Of a stretch of DNA of 64,000 nt, positions 22,261-34,207 are shown piece after piece. Origin of the DNA: Dipteris shenzhenensis (Eukaryota > Polypodiophyta > Polypodiopsida > Gleicheniales); assembly GCA_047967505.1 (NCBI GenBank), contig CM106540.1; one strand, written 5' to 3'. The position numbers were made by a program, and so were the translations under genes. Below the pieces are notes generated by a model. It did not search any database. It worked only from the letters and a program-made list of their open reading frames with translations, and had not been told where the DNA came from. How positions within the stretch are numbered: the first letter of the stretch is position 1; every line of letters starts with the position of its first letter.

Positions 22261-22983
22261 AACGGCTATGCTTGGTTTTAAACAAAGTCAATTAATACTT
22301 GGTTATTATTTTTCTCTTAAACTCCAAAAAGTGTGGTTAAGATTTTATTATCTAAAAGAGGTGATGCAAATCATTGTCATTTGTTTAAAGCTAGAGAAAA
22401 AATGGATGATAATTATATGGTTGTTAACATGTGTTACAAAACAAAAACATGATGCATGATAGATTTCTATCAAGGTATTTCAATGTCTAGAAATGATTTT
22501 ATGATGTCAATATCAAGGTACTTTTCATTATTGTTCAAAGAGAAGATATTTGAAGGAGAAAGTCATAAGGACATCTTGAAAAACTTGTATCAGTCCATTC
22601 TTTCTAAAATAACCATAGACATTATTAACATATCCACATATCTATTTATTGTGTATGACCATAAATAAAAAAAAATGATAGCCATGGTCTAGCTATCTTT
22701 TATTAAATGTAAGCACAAAATCTTATGGCCGCCTTAAACTACTATAAAAGATATTAGGCATGAAAGTTTTTATTTAAACAAAATAGAATAAGTGCAATAC
22801 AATAACTTAAAATCTTTAAATTTTTTCATGAACAAACGCATCATATTAAATAGATTCTATTAACCATAATAAATATAAATTGAATAAAGATAATGACAAG
22901 TTGTACACCCAATAGTAGTCTTTGCACTACGCATTTCGACAACCATAAATTACACTATTTTCATTACAAGCTTTTTAGGCCAT
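22261..22983. other. Unassigned AT-rich stretch next to CACTA terminus
   Basis: Two plus-strand frames of 63 and 70 codons (22268-22459 and 22456-22668) overlap slightly. I do not recognise them. They may be internal sequence of the CACTA element, since GATAGCCATGGTCTAGCTAT at 22677-22696 resembles its subterminal units. Confidence 0.3.
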
Positions 22984-24059
22984 TGTTATCTCTATGCCAA
23001 CATGGACTTACGTAGTACAGAATGTGTATGTAGAGTAGCGCCAAAGCTCCACTTGTACTTGCATAAGGCTAGGAATAATCTCTCTTAGGAATCCTCAACA
23101 TGCAAGTTCTACTTGCAACTCCTACATGCATGTTCTACATGCAAGTCCTACATGCGATTCCTACATACATGTTCTACATGCAAGTCCTACATGTGAGTTC
23201 TACATGCAACTCCTACTTGAAACATGCAACATGCAACTTGCAACTCCTACATGCAACTTCTATATGTAAGTTCTACATGTAGAGAGAGAATATCTTACAA
23301 TTCCTACATGTAGAGAGAGAAGCTCTCCAACTTGTATAAATACCCCATAATGGAATGAAGCCCACACTCTTTGAGGGCATTGTGTTGAGTTCTACTTTGG
23401 TATTGCAAGCAATTGTCTCCAAGTGTCCAAGCTTCCTTGCACTCCATGTCCAAAAGCATGTCCTAACCTTGCAACTCCTCCTCCCCTCTCCTCCAACCTT
23501 GCAACCCATCCTCTCCCTCTCCTCCTCCTCCCTCCTCCTCCCTTTTCCTCTCTCTCCTTCCCCCCCATGCTCTTACACCTTCTTCCTCTCCCACTCCTAA
23601 GCTCCCCCTAAACCCTTAGTTCCTCAACCCTTGACCTCCATGATCTATGAGGGAGACGAGTTCTCCACCATGTACTCTACCCTGAACCTTGGATCCTCCT
23701 TCTAACCCTTTAACCTCTTCTAAACTCTGGAACACCTCTCTGAACTTTGGAACCTCCTTCTAAACCCTGAACCTCCCCCCTAACCCTTAAACTCCTCCTA
23801 AACCCTTCAACCCCCAATGAAGGAGAAAGCCTTCATTACCCCAACCATGATGATGCACGTTTCTTTCACACATGCATGCATATGTTTGCTTACCATACTT
23901 AAGCCTACGTCTCTCATCGGAATATGACCCGAGGTCCTAAGCTACACTTATACTACAAACAACAACACCAATATACCTGTAGGTGACAAAAATCCTTAGA
24001 ACCCTGCATAACTGAGTAAACCCTGCTCTTCCTGTGGAAGCCATGGGAAAGAGCCAACA
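22984..24059 (+). repeat. 5' LTR of the gypsy element
   Basis: It starts TGTTATCTCTATGCC and ends GAGCCAACA two bases before the primer binding site. It matches 33312-34207 from GTA.AGAATGTGTATGTAGAG onward. It contains a 13-bp minisatellite (23095-23275), a C/T-rich block (23460-23620) and the end module shared with the copia LTR at 9673-10158. Confidence 0.75.
23095..23275. repeat. 13-bp minisatellite within the 5' LTR
   Basis: Units such as CTACATGCAAGTC, CTACATGCGATTC and CTACATGTGAGTT follow one another with occasional breaks. A diverged version with units like CTACATGTGCATC occupies 33425-33650 in the 3' LTR. Confidence 0.8.
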
Positions 24060-24061
24060 TT

Positions 24062-24079
24062 TGGTACCACTGCTGGGGA
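24062..24079 (+). promoter_or_regulatory. Primer binding site, decayed
   Basis: TGGTACCACTGCTGGGGA lies two bases after the LTR. It aligns with the TGGCGCCGTTGCCGGGGA type used by Tat/Athila elements. All five differences are transitions, and four fall in the CG dinucleotides of the reference. Confidence 0.6.
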
Positions 24080-24960
24080 GACTAGCATCTCAAATAATGA
24101 GCAAACATACACATGTACATGTAAAAAATGAACTACTATGAATTTTCACAAACATAACACTCAAGGGCAAGGAGAGTAATTTTGTTTCCCCAACTCTAGC
24201 CAAACATATCAACCCCAAGCATCAACCTTGGGTTACTACCTTAAGAAATTTTATTTATTTCTTAAAAGGAAGCCACTTGAATAACAAATCAGGCTAGGTA
24301 ATGGACACGAATGCGTAGAGCTTGCAATTTCAATCATTTCATCATCTTACAGAAGAGCGATTTGAGCTAACCATGAAAAGTTATGACCCGAGAAGAGTTT
24401 AGGGTTTTACCCTAACCCTACACCTATTCCTATAAACACCCACTCCACTCCCTCATTCTTCTTTCACATCTAGCCTCCATCCTCTTTCCCATTCCGAGCC
24501 CTATGCAAGACCCTCCTCCCTCTCCATCGACCACCACCACCCTACTCCCATCCTCACACGGTGAGTTATTTCAAGCCCTTCTCGCAGCGATAATCCAACC
24601 ATCCACTCACCGTCCATTCGCCCCCTCAAGAGTCCTGTTACATCGAGAAAGACTTGGAGAGCATTAAGGTGACCATCTCTTCTGCCCTTTGGATTTCTAT
24701 CAAATATTTCCATCCGTCAAGTTTCCTCCACCACCATCCCCTCCCCCTCTACCCCCCTTCCCCCCCTCCACCCCCCTCCATCCCCTCCCCCCCTCCACAC
24801 ACACCTCTCCATCCCCTCGACACCCCGTCCCCCCCCTCCATCCCCCTCCCCCCCCACCCCCTCCACCTATGGAAGACATAGAAGATATCCATGTGAGGAT
24901 GGGTGAGAGAGATGATGACATATGCAACATCACTGTGCCTTTGATCCACAAGGCATATAA
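24080..24960 (+). pseudogene. gag-position region, C-rich and Pro-coding
   Basis: This lies between the primer binding site and the protease, where gag should be. The sequence from 24720 to 24870 is a C-rich low-complexity run (CCCCCTCCACC type) that gives artificial Pro or Gly frames on both strands. No zinc knuckle is seen. The last part, EDIEDIHVRMGERDDDICN (24871-24927), appears to lead into the protease. Confidence 0.4.
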
Positions 24961-24969
24961 TGAAGTCTA

Positions 24970-25225
24970 AGCCATAGTGAATGGTGGAGCAGGTGTAAAT
25001 GTCCTATCCAAGGAGCTCTACGATGAATGGGGTATCCCACCAATGCAAAAGGCTAATTTTAACATACACCTTGCCAATGATTCATGGGCAAAACCCTTGG
25101 GAATAGTGAATGGCTTGTTAACAAAAGTCGTAGGAATCCGCTTTTCCCTTCAATTCATAATCTTGGATCTCCCCAAGAAATCCTATAAAATCTTGCTGGG
25201 ACATCCTTGGTTGCATGAAGCATGA
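24970..25225 (+). pseudogene. gypsy aspartic protease, active-site Asp lost
   Basis: The frame reads AIVNGGAGVNVLSKELYDEW, later LPKKSYKILLGHPWLHEA. These are the active-site and C-terminal (LLG.PWL) blocks of a retrotransposon aspartic protease that cuts the polyprotein. The family has DGGAGVN at the first block; here the Asp codon is AAT (Asn), so it cannot be active. A TAA lies just before (24968-24970). Confidence 0.8.
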
Positions 25226-25800
25226 GTCCCCCATGATTGGGGAACTGATAGACTGACAATCCAAAATTGTGACACCACAGTCAGAGTGAATGTGGGGATA
25301 GGAGCAATAAAACCGATTGTGCCTAGAGCATTGGATGAAACCTCTTCAACAATGATCTCAAGCAAATCAGCTCCCCACAATAGCATGTCATAGCGAGCGA
25401 TACACAAAGCAATGTCAATAATTGGATACAAACACTGGCAACCATTGACAACTGCCATTAATAGACCCCATCTTACCACAGATAGATGCTAGGGTCATGC
25501 AGGTAGATCCTCCACACACATGAAGAACCAATCGATCTAGAGGTGCCATTCTTTATGACTGACGTCGAGTGGAATAATGAACTTGAAGAAGGTACCCATG
25601 CCAATAATGACTCATATTTTTCTTGGGACCTTAAAACTGAGGCTAAGAATGCTCAATTGAAGATCAAGTCTTTGACAATGACTTAGCCATTTTGCATGCC
25701 CAAAGTTGAACCTCCAAAGTTAAATAACAGTAGAAGATCTTGCAAGAAAGCTGAAGGAGGAAATCACCGAAAAGCCAAGGCCGAACACTTCAATGAATTA
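25226..25800 (+). pseudogene. Protease to RT linker, frame-broken
   Basis: Low-confidence coding relic with several stops between the protease and the linker ORF. No motif is recognised. Confidence 0.35.
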
Positions 25801-27940
25801 TAATGAGTCCAAACAAGGATTGTGGAATTGTATCTTGCAAAGCCAACTCCCTCAAAATCTGAGCCACCTCCTCTTGAATGGTCCCTTGATGGATCGGAAG
25901 GCGTATGCACAGCAAATGAACCCTTACTTGGGAACACCTTACGAGTGGAAAAGTTACCCCATAGTTCCCAATGTAAGAAGTTTCGAAAGTTTAAGCCACA
26001 TTTGCGAATGAATCTCGATCAAGAGACTTCAGAAAAAGAAAGTCACCAAGAGCCTAACAAATTGGTTAATGATACTATGCTACCCAGTACCCATAGCACA
26101 TGTCAGGCTAGTTCAACACCATCAAAGGCTGACCTTCAAGAAGTGCCGGAGTACTTCAAGAATTGCACAAGGGGTAGTGTCCCCATAGCAATGCCAAGAC
26201 CACTAAGAGAATCAGAAGTTCAAGAAACTGATAGCATTGGAGAAACTCCAATCTATGAGGGACCGAAAAAAACTCAAACAATAAACCTTGCCCTTGAAGG
26301 GGAGGAAGAAAAATAGGTTTTCATTGGGAAACAACTTCAACACGACGATGAAACCAAGCTCAAAGCACTCCTAATGGAATACCGAGATTGCCTAGCATGG
26401 TCATACAAGGAGATGAAAGGAATTTCACCAGAGGTGGCAGTACACGCGATACCTATAAGGGAAGGTGCCCACCCTAAGGTATGTGGACCTTATCGAACAA
26501 ATCCAAAGTATGGCACCATGGTTTATGACAAACTGGAAAAACTCTTAGATGCTGGATTCATCCATGAGATAGAGCACACTGATTGGGTTTCACCCATCAT
26601 CATCATGCCCAAACGCAACAAGAAGCTCAAAATATACATAAACTTAAAGAATGTGAATGCTGCCACAATTAGGGATCACTATCCCCTACCCTTAACAGAA
26701 ACAATGTTGGAAAAGATGGCAGATTCTGAGATATATAGCTTCTTGGATGGCTTCAGTGGCTATAACCAAGTCCAAATTGCTCCTGTAGACCAATCAAAAA
26801 TAGCATTTGCTATAGAATGGGGTATTTTTTCGTATAGAGTCATGCCATTCGGCCTTTGTAATGCCCCAGCCATATTCCAGCGAGTCATGTTCACACCTTT
26901 CAAGTCATTTTTGAATAAGCTTTTACAGGTGTTCTTGGATGATTTGTGCATTTTGTTTCTCGAACAAAAAATACCACTTTCAAATGTCTTAAAGTAGTAC
27001 TAATCAAATGCAAGGAGTATGGCATCTCTTTAAATCCAACAAAATGCCAGTTCATGGTCACCCACAGAGTTGTTTTGGGACACATCGTTTCTCAACATGG
27101 AATTGCAACTGACATGGACAAAATCAAAATCATCATGGAATTGCCTCCTCCTACAAATTCCAAAGGTGTACAAGTCTTTATGGGACATGTCGGCTATTAT
27201 AGAAGATTTATCTTTCATTATGCCATGATAGCCAAACCACTTTACAAACTATTAGTGGAATTCTTATGGACAGAAGAGTGTGACCAAGCCTTTGAGCATT
27301 TAAAGTGGCGCCTAATCACAGCACCCATCCTTATATCTCCCAATTGGGATTTTGATTTTCATTTTTATACTAATGGATGCAAGTATGCAATTGGGAGTGT
27401 GCTTTGTCAACCTGGTGAACATAAGAAAAGAGTACCCATTCTACTTTGCCAGTTGACAACTCAATGATGCGGAGATCAACTATACCACCACAGAAAGAGA
27501 AGCCCTAGCAATGGTGTATAGTGTTAAGAAATTTTGGCACTATCTATTGGCAAATGATTTTGTCTTCTACACTGACCATCAAAGCATTGCTTTATCTTGT
27601 GAACCATCCATGTATAACATGAAGAATAACTAGATGGCTCCTTTTGCTTCAAGAATTCAACTTCAAAATAGTGGTTCGCAAGGGTTCCCAACACTACATT
27701 GCCGATCACATGTCTCGTGTCAAGCCGGGAGAAGAAGCCACTGGAGTAGAAGATGACTTGCTAGATGCCACACTATTTTAGATAGATGTTGTTCCAAATT
27801 GGTGTGCAGATATCATTGGGTACTTAATGGCAGGAAGACCACACCTTGAGATGAAAGCAGTGGATGCCAAAAAACTAATTTTAAAAGCTACACCCTATCA
27901 ACTCATTGCTGAACAACTATACAAGATGGGCAAAGACCAG
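25801..27940 (+). pseudogene. gypsy reverse transcriptase and RNase H
   Basis: An acidic linker (25822-26316, stop at 26314-26316) is followed by RT sequence: MEYRDCLAWSYKEMKGISPE, FLDGFSGYNQVQIAP (26742-26786), MPFGLCNAPAIFQRV and VFLDDLC near 26931-26951. The FLDD catalytic box is kept. Frame changes occur near 26960 and 27465. RNase H follows with FYTNGCKYAIGSVL (27364-27405), where the family's YTDAS has Asp; INYTTTEREALAMVYSVKKF (about 27478-27537); and FYTDHQSI. The tail MAGRPHLEMKAVDAKKL (27826-27876) normally leads into integrase. Coding stops at about 27940, where an inverted fragment begins. Confidence 0.9.
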
Positions 27941-27944
27941 GTTG

Positions 27945-30420
27945 AAAAATTCACCAAGGTATTGTCCCGACTTATTTACCTTTGAGTTCCCTATGTGTGA
28001 AGAACTCGATGCTTGGTATGGCTTAACTTTTCTTCCATTGTATAACTCGAAAAACACATTACCTTCCAAGTCCATGAGTTGCACCGTTCCATTGTCATGA
28101 ACTTTCCACCAACTGATAGGGTCCATTCCATCCCAGCTTCAAATTGATTTTGATGGGCCCAACTTAGTAGTATAGAGTAATATTAGCATACCCTTCTTCA
28201 AATGTTTAGGCACAATATATCGATCGTGCCAATCTTTCCTTCCATGCTGTATCACCGCTTATGACCAAGCAACTCAAAGACATATCTCATCCAGGTTGCT
28301 TAGATGATCAAATCGTCCCTTAGTTGCTTTTGGCTAACCCAGATGATGCTCGATAGCTACTCGAAGACTTGGAAACACAAATTCTAAGGAAATAATAGCT
28401 TCCAGGCCAAAGTCATACAAAAAGGTGTGAGGTTGGTAGTCACCTTGTAAGTCATTTTGTAAGCCCACAAAGTAGAGTATAGCTTGATGTCCCAAACACC
28501 TTTCGAAGATTGTATTATCTTTATGAGGATAAGCTTCAACGTTTTATTAGTTGACTTGGCTTCACCATTACCATGAGCATAATAAGTAATGGAAATTGTG
28601 TGCATGATTTTAAATTCCTTTTTAAGTACTTGCATCACATTATTGAGAAAATGTGCACCTTATCACTGACAAGTTGGAGAGGACATCCATACCAGCAGAT
28701 AATATTTACATAGAAAAATTTAGCTATGCTCAAAGTCAAACTATCTCGGAGTGCCTTAGCTTTTGACCACTTTGTAGCATAGTCGGTTGCAATGAGTATG
28801 TACTTGTTTTGAGTTGAAAGGCGCCCTGGCCTTGTGGGTTACAAAGGCATAGATTGTTTAGCCAATAACTATCCAATGCGTTGGCACACATCGCACAGCA
28901 TACATCTGGTTTGATCATCTTTGAACAATGTCTCCCACCACAAACCTGCTTGTAAGACTTTTCGAGTAGTTAACTCACCTTGAAAATGCCCGTGCCCCTC
29001 CTGATAGACCTGAGTGAGCCTCTTGCAACACCACTATATGTTCATGAGGTAGCAACCACCATCGGCAAAGAATTCCATTTGCACATTGTCGATATAGCTA
29101 TCCACCAATCAGTACATATTTCCTAGCCTTAAGAGCTAATTTCTTGCACTTATCTCTAGGCATAGTTTCAGGGAATGTGCCTTGAGACAAATAATTGACC
29201 AACTCAGCATACTCATTCTCATAATAATCAATCGCAAACAAATCAACATCTGGTAATTCCATGTCAACTCCTTGAGTTTGTTCGAGTACTAGTAACCTGG
29301 ACAAACAATTAGTGCCCACATGGGTCTTACCTAGTTTATGAATAATCTTGAAGTTGGACTCCTGCAACAATAGCATCCAACAGACAAGCCATCCTTGGAT
29401 GACAATTTTGTTGATGAGATAAAGTAGGGCTTGATGATCCACACAAAACACAAAAGGATTCTCGAGAAAATAATGCCTTGACGATGCACACTAAAAACCA
29501 TTCCTAGAGCTTCTCGCTCATTGGTGCTATAGTTTGGTTCTATAAGTGTAAGTAACTTGCTAGCATCATATGATGGATCGTCCAGTCTACCATTTAGTTG
29601 TGCTAAAATAATACCCAATGCATAACTAGAAGTATCCACATCTCATCGACATGCACATGGAAAATTGACATCCCATCTGAGTTTTCTTAGAATTGGAGTA
29701 GCCGTTGCTCGGTTTTTCAGATCATTGGAAACTATGGTCAACTCGGCATTCCACTCAAACTTATTATCCTTTTTTGTCAATTCATATAACGGCGCCACAA
29801 TCTTAGCAAAATCCTTGATGAACCTACGATAGAAATTGATAAACCCCACAAAAGAACATAATTGAGTTAAATTCTGAGGCTCATGCATCTACTAGATGGC
29901 TTTGATTTTCCCTAGCTAGGTTCTGATTCCATCCTTAGAAATAACATGACGGAGTAGAATACCAAATTGGACACATAACACACTCTTATCAAGGTTCAAA
30001 GAGATAACCGCTTTCCTGCATCTCTGAAAAACCTTCTCAAGATATCCCACTTGGTCAAAATATCCGAGTACACACAAAAATCATCCAAATAAATTGCAAT
30101 GAATTTAGTGAGGTAAATCTCTGAAGGTTTCCACCATAAACTTCTAAAAAGTGGACAGGGAAACACCCCACTCTATAATAAAAGAAGTATTTCAGATTGA
30201 TCTTGAAAATCCATGGCTATCTGATTATACCCACTATAGCCATCCATAAATGAGTACATCTCATGGCCTGCAATTTGATAAAAAATTTCAAGAATGTTTG
30301 TTGTTGGGGGTGGTGGCTAGCTTTAGATTTCTTTGTTATTGCATGCCAAAAGGCATAGGTGTGCCAACACTTGTCTTGACTCATAGTTCTTGGACTTAAG
30401 TTTTGCTCCTTCATCATTTG
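27945..30420 (-). pseudogene. Inverted gypsy pol fragment (RT, RNase H, integrase)
   Basis: Reading from 30420 downward: YSFMDGYSGYNQIAMDFQDQ (30260-30200 region); FIAIYLDDFCVYSD near 30110-30060, the RT catalytic box; SFVGFINFYRRFIKDFAKIV (about 29850-29790); RNase H YVDTSSYALGIILAQLNGRL (29640-29580) and DHQALLYLINK; a zinc-region HFQGELTTRKVLQAGLWW near 28990-28930; integrase core IATDYATKWSKAKALRDS and LVSDKVHIF; STNKTLKLILIKIIQSSKGV near 28560-28500; and the C-terminal VHDNGTVQLMDLEGNVF (about 28103-28053). The third catalytic residue is lost (NGEAKSTNK, where the family has NG.AE). No LTRs flank it. It is a second, internally inserted or rearranged copy. Confidence 0.9.
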
Positions 30421-31087
30421 TTTGTGAATTCATCAACTTTTCCCAATTCCCTCTAGCTCCACCTATTACCTTGAGTGCCTTTTATACTAGTGTTGTGGCA
30501 TGCAGGTTTCCAACATCTTGAGTTGTATTCGCTCAAACAAGAACAAAAAGAGTTGTTCTCACTATGACACCCCTTGACCTTACTAGTGACATATACTTTC
30601 CCATACCACCATGCATCTTTGTTGGAGTTTATCACAATGAATTGAATGACAAGGTCAATAAAGTCACCATCTATGTTAGGGGAGCTTTAGGGGTGGCCAC
30701 AATTATTGACATTGAATTGTCAATTTGCAAAAAGAAAATATGCATGTTTGGACCAATTTAGCTCCGAGCAAAGTTGGAGAGTTACAAGAAACTCCTACAG
30801 GAGAGGTACGAGCAACTCTAGCAATTCATTAGCCTCCTCCAAGTGCCCGATGAATAACCCGATAGCCTACATCATAGACAACTGCCAGATCATGATGGAG
30901 TTGATGGTTTAACAGGGAGCCACCAACAGTCCACTTCGAAGGAGCAAGCAGGAACATCGAACCCACATTCCTTGGCCGAGGGAGGGGTTTCGCCCCTTCA
31001 ACAAACCATCATGCTGCTTTAAGCGCTCCCTGCCTCGTGCCTCTCAGCTCTGACAAACACTCCCCATCGCTCTATACACTTTGCAAG
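30421..31087. other. Unassigned retroelement interior
   Basis: Short plus-strand frames (MTPLDLTSDIYFPIPPCIFV, 30564-30623) that I do not recognise lie between the inverted pol fragment and the microsatellite. Confidence 0.3.
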
Positions 31088-31175
31088 CCATGTCACTCAT
31101 AGAGAGAGAGAGATAGATAGATAGAGAGAGAGAGAGGGAGAGAGAGGGAGGGAGAGAGAGGGAGGGAGAGAGAGA
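31088..31175. repeat. Interrupted (AG)n / GGGA repeat
   Basis: AG repeats with GATA and GGGA interruptions. Confidence 0.9.
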
Positions 31176-31329
31176 TGGTAGATATAACAATTAACCATAA
31201 GCTAGAAACTAACCTTAGGTTAGTGTGATCTAACTATAGTTAGTCTAGCTAAACTTATATATATGTTAGAAGCTGATGGTTTTTTTTACAATGTATCCAA
31301 TGTGCTCATCAAGTCCTTTGTTGTCTTAT

Positions 31330-33311
31330 GACCAAGGACATTGAAAGCCATTGATGCTGCCAAACATAGTCATATTGTTACTAGTGCCATTCTATCAAGA
31401 GCCTCCCAGTTTTGGATTGACATAGTCGAGGATGGGATGACTAATTTTGACATTGCTAGCAATGATGGAAAATCAAGTGTGCATGATATATGCTCCACAA
31501 AGGGTAAAGCTAAGTCAACCATGAAAACATGCGATGAAGATTGTTCACATCCATGATCTCAAAGCTGAGAGAAGAAATGATACAAGCCATGGGCCAAAAT
31601 GTTTACTTGTCTCAACAACCACCTCCAACTTATTTCACGTTGCATGGACAACCATACAGCAAGTGAATGCCCCATCCTAGGATCAAGGATCAATGCACAA
31701 GCAAATCAACCAGCAAGGTTGTGGTAACACATTTGTTTAGTCAATGGGCATGATGAAGGCAATTGCATTTTTGACATGCAAAACAGACTTCCTCGACCTT
31801 AGTAATACCAACCCCAGTAGCCATCCCACTGCACAGACAATAAACTTTTGCTCAAGTGCCGCCAACTCCAAGGTTGAATCTTGTCCTAGTAGTCCAGACC
31901 CAAGCTCCGCAGTTGCTTAGAAATCCTAATCCACAACCCATGAGGGTACTCCTCTCCTCATGGTCATCACTAGTTTTACTACCTCTACTCCAAAATCCCT
32001 CAATCTTATCCACTAGGCTTGACACCATCTACATCCACCCCTTGAACCTGGTGATCCCATCTCACCAACAAAAAGATGTGTTGGAGTATTACTTGGTCCA
32101 TCTCACCTATATCCTGTCGTATATCACCACTTTCTATGCCAATCTCCTAACCTCACTCCCCTTGTTGCTATACCCTCTTAACCTTTCTCAAGATCCATTC
32201 AGACCTCTTTCCCTTGATTGCCTCTGTGCTTAGAAACCTCTCACCACTTCCACCTCACCCAACAATCTCATAGTTACTAGCCCCTCACTCCTAACTTCTT
32301 CCCTTCTATTGCTAATCTTGCAATTGAGGACCACCAAGTTGCTTAATCCATTTGCTCAGTTCTCCCTCCACTACCTTCCTATACCCCTATCCCAATTAAC
32401 CTTTGTCCATATTGCTCACCCATGTCCCCAGCTTGTCTCCAAGTACCGCTTAAGACCACTTGAGATGCCATAAGCAATAATGGACATGATCTCTGATTTT
32501 GAAAATGAAGACTCAGATGATTCCAATCATACTCCCATGCCAAACTCCAACCAATATCGGGATGAATTTGATGTAATTCCAATTCCAAGTAACCCCATCA
32601 AGGAATTCTGGAAGAAATACTTGGATATGAAGACTCGTGCGACAAATGGACCTTGAGAAACTTCCCAATGAACATTCACAGCATCAAATTACCAATGCCT
32701 AGATTTGCAAGTTAGATCCCAAACCTGACTGGAGATGACCCAACTCTTTAAGGAATAACTCCATACACCTTGATGCCTTACAGCCCATCCCAAGTTCTAT
32801 CCAGTACCATGCCGTCACCATTTGGATGCCAACATACATACCTTGGGTGAGGATCATAGCATTAATTGGCCATTGATCGAGCCATACTTTGGAGTGGAAT
32901 GGAGTATCCAAGGCACTTTGATACAAGCACCTCAATAGCATGAACAACTTATGCGAGGCAACACTCACTGCATCCTATGGTAGGGTGCTATCTTTTGGAA
33001 AACATTGGAGTTCATTCTTGAGGTTTCCCTCAACATCGACTACCATCTACATGCATTGAGTTTCAATCCCAATGGCAGACTCTATCAAAGAGTCACCTTC
33101 TTAGAAGTCTGCCAGATCTTTGTCTTTGAATAGATGGTAAACATAGGCTTTCTACCAATTGAGTAGAAAGTATATGGTGCAAAGGCATTGCAACATGATT
33201 GATTGGCATGCCATAGGTTCCACAACTTCTAAGTTACATACATGGCTTCCCAACTTCATGATCACAATAAGCCATAACCCAAGGATAGGTAAGGAAATTG
33301 ATCCAAGGGAA
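31330..33311 (+). pseudogene. gypsy 3' accessory region with ORF relic
   Basis: Plus-strand frames include AIDAAKHSHIVTSAILSRAS (31341-31403) and later LVIPSHQQKDVLEYYL (about 32045-32092). They are broken throughout. The middle (32040-32640) is shared with 12120-12725. The tail before the LTR has no clear polypurine tract; CCAAGGGAA at 33304-33312 is the closest. I assign no function. Confidence 0.4.
32040..32640 (+). repeat. Dispersed repeat B, copy 2
   Basis: This matches 12120-12725, including the TPMPNSN and FDVIP.PSNPIK peptides in frame. Confidence 0.7.
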
Positions 33312-34207
33312 TGATAACCCTATGTTAACAAGAACTTAAGTAGCACAAAATGTGTGTGTAGAGTATGGCAAGCTCCACTTGTACTTACATGTTCCTAGGA
33401 ATAGTTTCTCAAGAATCTCTCTTAGGAAACCTACATGCACATCCTACATGTGATTCTTACATGTGCATCTTATATGTGATTCCTACATGTGCATCTTATA
33501 TGTGATTCCTACATGCACATCCAACATGCGATTCCTACTTGTGATTCCTATATGTGCACACTACATGCGATTCCTACATGTGCACACTACATGCGATTCC
33601 TATATGTGCATCCTACATGCGATTCCTACATGCAATTCCTAAATGTAGAGAGTGAAAGTCCTATAATTCCTACATGTAGAGAGAGGAGATCTCCAAACAT
33701 GTATAAATATCTCATAATGGAATAAATCCCACACTCTTTGGGGCATTGTGGTCAGTCCCTTGCACTATCAACATCCTATGGTATGTCCTACACTTGTGTC
33801 CCACTCCCCCCTTCTTCAATCTTGCAACTCCTCCTCTTCTCCCCTCTCCTCTTCCCTTCTTCCTCTTTATCTCCCCCAACCCCTTTGCTCTTACACATTC
33901 CTTCCCACTCCTATGGTTCCACTTAACCCTTATGCTCCAACATCTATGAGGGAGATGAATTCTGCACCATGTACACTACTCTAAACCCTAGAACCTCCTT
34001 CTAAAATGTAAACTCCCAAAAAAGGTGAAAGCCTTCATTACCCGAACCATGTTGATGAATGAATAGTCTATACAATCATGCACAACCTCTACTTTTCACA
34101 CTTGATCCTACGTCTCTTACCGGACCATGACTTGAAGTCTTAAGCTACAAAGATGCTGCAAAACTGAAACCCACTATATCTATAGGTGACAAAAAACCTC
34201 AGAATCT
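33312..34207 (+). repeat. 3' LTR of the gypsy element, 3'-truncated
   Basis: It starts TGATAACCCTATG and tracks the 5' LTR, including a diverged 13-bp minisatellite (33425-33650), to CTATAGGTGACAAAAAACCT near 34200. The final ~50 bp present in the 5' LTR are missing; minus-strand copia sequence follows instead. Confidence 0.75.

Larger units (their letters stand above)
22984..34207 (+). mobile_element. Ty3/gypsy LTR retrotransposon, decayed, ~11.2 kb
   Basis: Two related direct LTRs (22984-24059 and 33312-34207) flank a primer binding site, a Pro-rich gag-position region, protease, RT and RNase H on the plus strand. The integrase region is missing and is replaced by an inverted gypsy pol fragment (27945-30420). 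A 3' region of about 2 kb contains an accessory ORF relic. The primer binding site type points to the Tat/Athila side of gypsy. The element is inactive. Confidence 0.8.

Noticed and set aside
23095-23650. Short regular repeats that could look like a CRISPR array
   Set aside because: Units are 13 bp, degenerate and contiguous with no unique spacers; they lie in an LTR of a plant retrotransposon.
24654-24970. Pro-rich (plus) and Gly-rich (minus) frames
   Set aside because: Produced by a C-rich low-complexity run; three overlapping frames all stay open, which indicates composition and not coding.
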